A stretch of 14,670 bases of DNA from Gammaproteobacteria bacterium (GTDB lineage Bacteria; Pseudomonadota; Gammaproteobacteria; Eutrophobiales; Eutrophobiaceae), in the NCBI GenBank assembly GCA_015661095.1, contig JACVQI010000048.1, positions 1-14,670 of the forward strand, read 5' to 3'. Made by a program: the position numbers and the translations under genes. Of the stretch, positions 1-5,863 are shown piece by piece; positions within the stretch are counted from its first letter, which is position 1; every line of letters begins with the position of its first letter. The notes below the pieces were generated by a model. It worked only from the letters and a program-made list of their open reading frames with translations, made no database searches and was not told the DNA's origin.

Positions 1-5
1 GTTTA

Positions 6-105
6 TGTAGGGTGGGTTGAATGAAGTGAAACCCACCAGATAGGTGAAAGCGTTGAATAGAAAAATTAATCATATCGGGTTTCGCTGCTCTCTACCCGAC
101 CTACA
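6..105. repeat. Composite palindromic repeat, copy A
   Basis: This is a 100-bp unit that opens with TGTAGGGTGGGTT and closes with CTACCCGACCTACA, so its outer ends are imperfect inverted repeats of each other. Inside are two smaller palindromes: GGTGGGTT...AACCCACC at the left and CGGGT...ACCCG at the right, separated by an A-rich spacer. Copies B and C have the same layout, so the unit is a defined mobile or REP-like element and not chance. The window starts within its usual 5' flank (GAGTTTATG), so the repeat tract may continue to the left. Such elements have no coding role; the hairpins could end transcription arriving from the minus-strand cluster. Confidence 0.8.
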
Positions 106-123
106 ACGGAGGCACAGAGTTTA

Positions 124-225
124 TGTAGGGTGGGTTGAACGACGTGAAACCCACCATGCAGATGAAAAAGTGTTGAATCAAAGAGTAAATCACGTTGGGT
201 TTCGCTTCGCTCTACCCAACCTACA
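124..225. repeat. Composite palindromic repeat, copy B
   Basis: This 102-bp copy has the same layout as copy A and sits in direct orientation 18 bp after it. It runs from TGTAGGGTGGGTTGAA to CTACCCAACCTACA. The left hairpin is GGTGGGTT...AACCCACC and the right one is TTGGGT...ACCCAA. It shares the flanking GAGTTTATG on the left and TTAG on the right with copy C. It lies just downstream of the end of the PFOR-like gene (minus-strand stop at 247-249), where a hairpin could act as a bidirectional terminator; there is no U-tract, so that role is inference. Confidence 0.8.
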
Positions 226-246
226 TTAGATGTCAGGAACATTTAT

Positions 247-873
247 TCAGACATCCGCTGGATTTACGGGTGTTGTATTCCCGGTCTTGTCTTGCAGCAT
301 GAATTCACGTAACGACTGCCGGAAGAACTCCGGGTCCTGTTTGTAGCCGCACAGTTCCAGCAAACGCTCAGACAGTTGCTGATAGGCAGACAGATTAGCG
401 GCAGTTACATCGGGAGTGGGCATGACGGGCGCTGTCGCCGCCGGTTCTGCAGCTTCGATCACACTGTTCGCCCCGCCGCTGGCCTGGCTCTGTAACATTC
501 GCCAGTTGTGCAGTGCCGTGGCGCAGACCGCAGCCATGGCCGGTGACACCACAGCGATGAATTGCTGCTGCTTGTCGTTAACGAAATCGATGTAGGGTTG
601 CAGGTTTTCCCTTGCTCCCGGCGCCAGTGCCAGATAACCCACCAGTGGTAGCATCTCCTCATGCACCTGGCCTCGCGGCTGGATGGTAAAGTGTTCCAGA
701 TAGCGGGCTTCCCGCATGGCCCAGTTGGCCACGGTCATGAGTGTTTCCAGTTTTGTTTCCTGACCGCTGGCTGCGCGTACGGTTAACGTCCGCGCTGTCC
801 AGTCCGCCGCCGGTTCCGGATTGGCGTCGAGCAGTACTGTCAACGCCTGAGCCTGTGGTCTGGCCCGGAACAA
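247..873 (-). CDS. C-terminal piece of the PFOR-like protein (beta-like domain end)
   Basis: This 208-residue open frame holds the last part of the PFOR-like protein. Protein-like sequence starts about nine codons before the first ATG: the codons just upstream read LAYRSRAFPLF, matching the PFOR beta-domain stretch that ends in a 'WPLYRY' type motif. The ATG is therefore an internal methionine and not a real start. It continues the upstream frame across the frameshift at about 903-905. The stretch from FPLF to about residue 130 aligns by eye with the 845-residue protein of this cluster: VHEEMLPLVGYLA against VHENLLPLQDYLA. The last 75 residues, an Ala/Pro/Thr linker then a helical tail ending NPADV, match nothing I know. 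No metal or cofactor motif is present here. Confidence 0.6.
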   Translation of the reverse strand: MFRARPQAQALTVLLDANPEPAADWTARTLTVRAASGQETKLETLMTVANWAMREARYLEHFTIQPRGQVHEEMLPLVGYLALAPGARENLQPYIDFVNDKQQQFIAVVSPAMAAVCATALHNWRMLQSQASGGANSVIEAAEPAATAPVMPTPDVTAANLSAYQQLSERLLELCGYKQDPEFFRQSLREFMLQDKTGNTTPVNPADV

Positions 874-3244
874 GGGAAACGCCCGGCTGCGATAGGCCAG
901 TGCCCTGTTCTATGATCTGATCCTCGGCGATACCGCTGATGCGTGGATCCGGCGCGTAAATATGTAATAACGCCGGTCCGGGGTGGTTTACTATCTCGGT
1001 CACGCCCCGGATTAAATCACCCGGATGACCAATACTGCTCTGGATGACCAGGACACCGGCCCGCGCCAGCGCCATCATTTCCGGATAACAGTTGTTGATA
1101 CTGACCGATGCTGCCTCTGTGGTTGAGGTGATCGTCAGGCCGTGCGGGTTGATCAGGATCAGTTTGACGGGATAACCATCCGGCGACAGCCGGTTCAGAT
1201 CCCGACGGATATCACCGGCGCTGTGACAGATGACGAACACCGGCGGCAGCAAGGACTGCTCCGCGACGGTGAAATCGCGCCCGTCCACGTCACTGGCCAG
1301 ACGATCGTTATGCTGCCGATAGTCAGTGCCGGTCAACTCCAGCGTAGCGGCCCGGCATTGATTGATTTCCTCCATCAGGCTGCGTCTGGCGCCGCTGAGC
1401 AAACCTTCGGCGAGACTGGTGACATCGCCCGCCGGGTAACAGACCCAGGGTTGCGTGTGCGGGTTATACGGATAGATGTTACCGTCGCCGGCGCTGGTGC
1501 CGGGATCCATCACCAGCAGCATTCGAGCCCGGCCGGAACCGGTGGCGCCCTGCTGATAGCAGGACAGTTGCTGTTTCAGTTTGATCACCAGTTCACTGTG
1601 GCGGCGCAGTTTGTCCGGATTGATGGTCGCGCTGTCCGATTTATCGCCGACCAGTTCTGCCAGACGTTCGGCGGAAAGTTTCTCGCCCTCCAACCGGGAC
1701 AGACGGCGGGCGAAATCGTCGAAATCATTGATGTTCAGAGTGCGGGTAACATCGCCCTGAATGCCAGCCTCCAGTTCCGCGATCAATTGTTTGAGTTTAC
1801 CGATGTGTTGCGCGAAGCGGCGCTGCATGGTGGCTTCCGCCGCTGCCGTCAGCAGGTGCAGTGCCGCTTTGGCGCCGTTGCCGGTCCTGGAGACATCGCC
1901 GCCGAGCATGGCATGGTAGGCACTGCGTTGCAGCAGCCGGTTGCCGTAAGTCTCCGGGTGCCTATCGTCGATGAAAGCGGCGATCCGATCCTGCGCCAGT
2001 TCCGGCAGGGATAATTGCACCTGCCAGTTTTGCGCCAGCACGGCGGTTCGCTCCGGGGTTTGTTCGCCCCAGGTAAAAGCGCCTTCGGGACAGCTCGTAA
2101 TGCAGACACCGCAGCCGGTGCAGGCGGTGGGATTCAGGACGATGCTGAGTGGCATGCCCGAGTTCTTTACCCGGTTATGCGGCCCGATAAAAAAGATTTC
2201 GGTCCGGGCCAGTGGCAGATTTTCCAGTCCGGCTTTGACCTGGTTGAATTCCGTGGTCAGGCGGCCGAGTTTTTCAGCATCCAGCGCTAATGGTCCCGTG
2301 ATCTGGGTATAAGCATCCTGCAACAAGGCTCCCATGCACAGATACTGTCCCAGCTCATCCCGCGCCAGCAACCGGTAGGCCTGTTTGGTTAAGGGATCCA
2401 GTATGCGTTGTAACTGGATCAGCTTGTCACCATGGCTTTCGCATTGCCGGATGGCGCTCTGGATGATGGTTGCCAGATCCTGCACCACCGGCGGTAACGC
2501 CGATTCCGGACAGGCGGACCAGCAACTGCCGCAACCGGTGCAGTTTTCCGGCAACCAGGCCGGTAACCGTAAGCGGTAGGGGGTTATGTCACGGAAGGCG
2601 CTGCTGGCGGCCGGGACGATGCCGGTGGCCAGATAGGGATCGCTCAGTGTCTGCCCGGCCTGGCCGCTGTCATACAGATAGCCGACGGAATGCCAGAAGC
2701 GGGTGACATCGAAGACCTGTTCGCTGTCCGGTGTTGATTGTTTTACGGTCCAGGGCGGTTCAGGTTCGGCCAGGCCCGGCGCTGTGCTGTACTGCCAGAA
2801 CTCCTGCGGCAGTGTTATCAGTTCATTGGCGGCACGCGCCATGGTCTGGGTGATCTCGCCGCGCCGTGGATGTCTGGCGCCGAAGATCTCGTGAAGTTTC
2901 AGGGCCAGGCGCTCGCGCACGGCCTGCATGTTGTCCGCGGTCGCACCTGGTAACAGCGTCAGATAAGCGCCCAGCAGGGCCCAGACGGTGAGGTGATCGA
3001 TCAGGGCCGGGTTCGAGGCGGCCTCGGCTGCGATCCTGCGCGCATTGAGTACCTGCACCTGGATATGACGTTCCCGTATCTCCAGTTGCACGCGCCGGGG
3101 CAGGTCCTGTTCCCCTACAGCGGCTACTCTGGGGATCGCTGCATGCCCGGGGACTGGCTGCCGCGCGCCCTGCACGCGGGCATCGCCGCCACCAGGTCGT
3201 GCGTAGTGGGTTTGCCGGAAAGGGTGGCATCGGGCTGGGCGCAA
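659..3244 (-). CDS. Middle piece of the PFOR-like protein (gamma end, dicluster ferredoxin, beta-like start)
   Basis: The conserved coding part runs from about 3140 down to about 905; the first 30 or so residues of the open frame and the last 80 are out-of-frame read-through. It opens with the end of the PFOR gamma domain (VLNARRIAAEA, as in the family's 'IDAAKIAEE'). A ferredoxin region with CTGCGSCWSACP (2510-2542) and CTGCGVCITSCP (2090-2122) follows, which should bind two [4Fe-4S] clusters. About 130 residues separate the motifs, more than in normal PFOR. 'NWQVQLSLPE' matches the PFOR linker before the beta domain, but the expected CAGCG is GGDVSRTGNG (about 1874-1903). A helical, probably coiled-coil insertion (about 1550-1835) follows. 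The TPP GDG and SNTGG motifs are absent. Function is inferred to be electron transfer without decarboxylase chemistry. Confidence 0.65.
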   Translation of the reverse strand: MRPARCHPFRQTHYARPGGGDARVQGARQPVPGHAAIPRVAAVGEQDLPRRVQLEIRERHIQVQVLNARRIAAEAASNPALIDHLTVWALLGAYLTLLPGATADNMQAVRERLALKLHEIFGARHPRRGEITQTMARAANELITLPQEFWQYSTAPGLAEPEPPWTVKQSTPDSEQVFDVTRFWHSVGYLYDSGQAGQTLSDPYLATGIVPAASSAFRDITPYRLRLPAWLPENCTGCGSCWSACPESALPPVVQDLATIIQSAIRQCESHGDKLIQLQRILDPLTKQAYRLLARDELGQYLCMGALLQDAYTQITGPLALDAEKLGRLTTEFNQVKAGLENLPLARTEIFFIGPHNRVKNSGMPLSIVLNPTACTGCGVCITSCPEGAFTWGEQTPERTAVLAQNWQVQLSLPELAQDRIAAFIDDRHPETYGNRLLQRSAYHAMLGGDVSRTGNGAKAALHLLTAAAEATMQRRFAQHIGKLKQLIAELEAGIQGDVTRTLNINDFDDFARRLSRLEGEKLSAERLAELVGDKSDSATINPDKLRRHSELVIKLKQQLSCYQQGATGSGRARMLLVMDPGTSAGDGNIYPYNPHTQPWVCYPAGDVTSLAEGLLSGARRSLMEEINQCRAATLELTGTDYRQHNDRLASDVDGRDFTVAEQSLLPPVFVICHSAGDIRRDLNRLSPDGYPVKLILINPHGLTITSTTEAASVSINNCYPEMMALARAGVLVIQSSIGHPGDLIRGVTEIVNHPGPALLHIYAPDPRISGIAEDQIIEQGTGLSQPGVSLVPGQTTGSGVDSTARRQSGTGGGLDSADVNRTRSQRSGNKTGNTHDRGQLGHAGSPLSGTLYHPAARPGA

Positions 3245-4755
3245 ACCAGGGTAATGACAGTGGGCTGCAAGGTTTGCTCCAGCCCGGATTGCGGGTAGGT
3301 TCTGACCTGCATTTGCCTGACCTCGGCCAGCGCCTGGGCCAGGGTGTTCACGGCGAAGACGCCCCTTTGGCTGGAAAGAAAATGGATCGCAGCCGAGGTG
3401 CCGGCACTGGCGCTGGTCTGTCCCGGATCGCCGCCGATCGCCAGCCGCTCCAGTTCCGGATAATCATGCTGTAATTTCTGTTGCAGGGTTTGCAGGTGCG
3501 GAAAACGCCGGTCCGGTTGCCCGAAGAGCTGGCCCACGTAGAAACTTTTCCTGGCCCTGGCGCCGTTCTGCATATTACGGTAGACGGCGAGCAGATCGGC
3601 GCAGTCGGGCAGATCGCTGCCGATCCCATAAATGCCGGAATACAGCGCGGGCCGGTCGCTGACCTGGCGGAAGCCGGGATAAGCGGGGTAGGGCAGCGGC
3701 TGGCCGGTGGCCCTGCCGTTTTCCAGTGCCTTATCCAGGGCCGCGCGTACCTCGCACAGCAGTGGCCCATCTTCCGCCAGCGGCTGGTCAGTGCGTTCCA
3801 GTATGGTCAGCGCCTTTTTCCCTTGCAACAGCTGCGTCACAGAAGCGCCCGGAAATGGCCGCAACTGACTGAGCTTGATGACACCGGCGCGGACTCCGGC
3901 AGCGCGCAGGATTTGCACCGCTGCCAGTAATTCCTCGACGATGGCGCCCTGGGCGAGAATCAGATAATCCGCATCGTCGGCCTGATAGCCCGTCACCGGG
4001 TCATAGGTGCGGCCGGTCAGGTACGCGAATTCGCGCCTGGCGCTGTCGAGTAAAGGACCGAGGTGGTCATAAAAAAACGGCCGTTGCGCGGCCAGGGCGC
4101 GAAAATAACTTTCCTGATCCTGAACGGCGCCGAGCCCCGCCGGGTGGTCCCGATCCAGCAGCACCGGTATCCGTCGGCGTTGTTCACCGAATAGCACGAT
4201 CTGCGACGGTGTTGGACAGTCGATACTGTCGGCGGGTTTACCTAAAAATTCGTTGATGAGTTCGGGTTCCGGTACCAGCACCTGCTGGATGGCATGCGAG
4301 GTCCGGTACAGATCCTGCGCACACAGTCCCGGCGTCAGTGCACCCGCCACGGCGTGATATTCATCGTGGCCGCCATGCAGGCTGTCCGCCTGTCTGGGCA
4401 ATGCCCGGGCGGTAAGGTTGATGACACAACTCTGTCTGCCGCCGGCCATGGCATGCAATGTTTCGAGTAAACCCGTCAGCCTGTCGGTGATCAGCGTACT
4501 GCGTAACCCAGTCAGAGTGGCGCCGGTGCTCAGCGCCGCCAGTTCCCGCGCTTCCGCCGATTCCCGGATCAGTAGCGGCCGGTTTGCCTGGTGGCGCAGC
4601 AGATCGGCCAGTTCGGTAAAGAGCGGTATGGCACGGATGCAGACCTGATCACTGATCTGTTTTTCGACAGCAGCCAGCGCCGCATGGCCGTCGAGGGTCT
4701 GTGGCAAACCGGGATAACGGATGTCAACCGACGCTGGCTTTTTTCTGAACCACAT
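3124..4755 (-). CDS. N-terminal piece of the PFOR-like protein (alpha and gamma domains)
   Basis: The ATG start overlaps the end of the RnfB-like gene by 32 bp, so translation is probably coupled. The first 360 residues match the PFOR alpha (pyrimidine-binding) fold: LDGHAALAAVE corresponds to the family's 'DGNEAAA', and residues about 300-360 contain the domain-II signature with KLSQLRPFPGA and ILERTDQPLAEDGP. The catalytic YPITP loop is RAIPLFTELAD instead, which removes the conserved threonine region. IYGIGSDLPD near residue 390 begins the gamma domain. The last 15 or so residues are out-of-frame: a TAG at 3124-3126 ends the frame in the middle of the gamma domain, while the neighbouring frame continues the same domain. 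A natural gene boundary inside a domain is unlikely, so I call this a frameshifted fragment. Confidence 0.7.
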   Translation of the reverse strand: MWFRKKPASVDIRYPGLPQTLDGHAALAAVEKQISDQVCIRAIPLFTELADLLRHQANRPLLIRESAEARELAALSTGATLTGLRSTLITDRLTGLLETLHAMAGGRQSCVINLTARALPRQADSLHGGHDEYHAVAGALTPGLCAQDLYRTSHAIQQVLVPEPELINEFLGKPADSIDCPTPSQIVLFGEQRRRIPVLLDRDHPAGLGAVQDQESYFRALAAQRPFFYDHLGPLLDSARREFAYLTGRTYDPVTGYQADDADYLILAQGAIVEELLAAVQILRAAGVRAGVIKLSQLRPFPGASVTQLLQGKKALTILERTDQPLAEDGPLLCEVRAALDKALENGRATGQPLPYPAYPGFRQVSDRPALYSGIYGIGSDLPDCADLLAVYRNMQNGARARKSFYVGQLFGQPDRRFPHLQTLQQKLQHDYPELERLAIGGDPGQTSASAGTSAAIHFLSSQRGVFAVNTLAQALAEVRQMQVRTYPQSGLEQTLQPTVITLVCAQPDATLSGKPTTHDLVAAMPACRARGSQSPGMQRSPE

Positions 4756-5584
4756 GTGCTTGAGTCTCTTTCCAATGGGGGAATTGCTGGCCGTCGATCC
4801 AGATGATGGCGCCGCTGGCGCAGCGTTTGATGGCGTCCGGCGCCTGCAAGTGGATTAACTCCCGGTTCAGTACCGGCAAGTTGTTTTGCATGGTTAACAG
4901 GCCTGGCGGCGCATCAGCGACGCATTTGCCGCAAGCCGTGCAGGCAGATTTGCACAACTCGAGCATCGTGTCGCCTTCCAGTTCGGATTTACACTGCACC
5001 AGCAGATGCTGACTGACCGGCAACAACACGAGAATATTTTTAGGACAGATCTCGACGCAGTCGCCGCAGGCTGTGCATTTGTCCACGTCGACCACCGGCA
5101 GTCCGGTCGGGGACATGACAATCGCATCGAAATCGCAGACCATCTGACAGTCGCCAAACCCGAGGCAGCCGTAACGGCAACCCTTGCCGCCACCGGAGAC
5201 GGCCGTCGCAGATTGGCAGGAAGGATAGCCGACATAATGCGCCATCTGGATCGCCACGTCAGTGCCGCCCGCACACAGCAGTCGCGCCACTTCCTTTTCC
5301 TTGATACCGGCTTCAATGCCGAGGAAATTGGCCACGGTCGCGGCCGTGTCCGGACCGCCGACCCGGCAGTCACCCGGTTGTATCTGTCCCGCGACTGCGG
5401 CTTCCGCGAACACACGGCAACCCGGCAGGCCGCAGGCGCCGCAATTGGTTCCCGGCAACAGTTCCTGCACTGCGTCTATTCTGGGATCTTCGAATACTTT
5501 CAGTTTGGAATTGGCGATGGCCAGAATGACGCCCAGGCAGCAGGCGAGGACAGTCAGGAATCCGATGGCGATGGCGGCTTCCAT
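4724..5584 (-). CDS. RnfB-like membrane-anchored polyferredoxin
   Basis: This 286-residue protein resembles the long form of RnfB, the iron-sulfur subunit of Rnf-type electron transport complexes. One transmembrane segment (about 4-24) anchors it. C48, C51, C56 and C73 (NCGACGLPGC...C) form the Fe4S domain that follows the RnfB anchor. Then come C104 and C123, the motif CRYGCLGFGDCQMVC (136-150), and CTACGDCVEICP (170-181), which is a complete ferredoxin motif. A third motif, CTACGKCVADAP, lacks its last cysteine. No rnfA, C, D, G or E lies nearby, so it probably serves the KorAB and PFOR-like proteins encoded with it, linking their soluble electron transfer to the membrane; this is inference from context. 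The PFOR-like gene overlaps its 3' end. The start ATG has only a weak GAGA-type ribosome site. Confidence 0.85.
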   Translation of the reverse strand: MEAAIAIGFLTVLACCLGVILAIANSKLKVFEDPRIDAVQELLPGTNCGACGLPGCRVFAEAAVAGQIQPGDCRVGGPDTAATVANFLGIEAGIKEKEVARLLCAGGTDVAIQMAHYVGYPSCQSATAVSGGGKGCRYGCLGFGDCQMVCDFDAIVMSPTGLPVVDVDKCTACGDCVEICPKNILVLLPVSQHLLVQCKSELEGDTMLELCKSACTACGKCVADAPPGLLTMQNNLPVLNRELIHLQAPDAIKRCASGAIIWIDGQQFPHWKETQAHVVQKKASVG

Positions 5585-5630
5585 TTGAACATCTCTATGG
5601 AGTAGTTACTAAATCCATTACGCATTTTCC

Positions 5631-5669
5631 GTCATACCGGCGGAGGCCGGACAAGTCCGCCGGGACGAC
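5631..5669. repeat. Inverted repeat (hairpin), dispersed-repeat-like
   Basis: Arms GTCATACCGGCGGA (5631-5644) and TCCGCCGGGACGAC (5656-5669) pair at 12 of 14 positions around an 11-nt loop. It sits in the gap upstream of the RnfB-like gene, next to composite repeat C. The sequence resembles the GC-rich 'GTCATNCCGGCG' repeats scattered in many proteobacterial genomes. A structure this stable between two genes of one apparent operon could attenuate transcription or mark an RNA-processing site. Confidence 0.6.
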
Positions 5670-5686
5670 TCCAGGGACGGAGTTTA

Positions 5687-5788
5687 TGGAGGGTGGGTTG
5701 AACGAAGTGAAACCCACCATATGGTTGAAAAAGCGTTAAATAAAAGAGTAAATCACGCCGGGCTTCGCTTCGTTCTACCCGACCTACA
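5687..5788. repeat. Composite palindromic repeat, copy C
   Basis: This 102-bp copy has the same layout and orientation as A and B, with a decayed left end (TGGAGG in place of TGTAGG) and an intact right end (CTACCCGACCTACA). The left hairpin is GGTGGGTT...AACCCACC. It shares the flanks GAGTTTATG and TTAG with copy B, so the element is a little longer than its inverted ends. It lies in the only real gap (5585-5863) of the oxidoreductase cluster and may split it into two transcripts. Confidence 0.8.
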
Positions 5789-5863
5789 TTAGCTACACCC
5801 ATGCAGTCGTCACCCGGAGGGAGAGGGGATGATTTTATATGTTGAGGTATTAGGAACATTACT

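Larger units (their letters stand above)
247..4755 (-). pseudogene. PFOR/NifJ-like protein locus, about 1502 codons, two compensating frameshifts
   Basis: Read as one gene, this spans 4509 nt, exactly 1503 codons including the stop. The first and last thirds share a frame and the middle is displaced by one base, so a missing base near 3127-3160 and an extra base near 903-905 restore one frame. Domain order matches NifJ-type pyruvate:ferredoxin oxidoreductase: alpha (about 1-360), gamma (about 385-660), ferredoxin with two CxxCxxCxxxCP motifs (about 739-750 and 879-890), beta-like (about 950-1420). Catalytic features are degenerate: RAIP replaces YPITP, the proximal-cluster CxxC region reads GGDVSRTGNG, and the GDG/NTGG TPP motif is replaced by HSAGD and INPHGLT. 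NifJ is usually about 1170-1200 residues, so this is long, with helical insertions. I infer an electron-transfer or scaffold partner of KorAB, not an active PFOR. Whether the frameshifts are real or sequencing errors is open. Confidence 0.75.

Noticed and set aside
1..230. Possible CRISPR-like array or small gene in the left-edge repeats
   Set aside because: There are only two units of about 100 bp with inverted ends and no short unique spacers. The 61-residue open frame through them merely translates the repeats.
1142..2014. 290-residue open frame on the plus strand
   Set aside because: It lies antisense to the middle of the PFOR-like gene, whose frame carries ferredoxin motifs and family similarity. 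The plus-strand frame has no recognisable domain.
247..4755. Calling the locus an active nifJ pyruvate:ferredoxin (flavodoxin) oxidoreductase
   Set aside because: YPITP, the proximal-cluster cysteines and TPP/Mg2+ motifs are missing, so a catalytic name would mislead; only the fold and domain order are NifJ-like.
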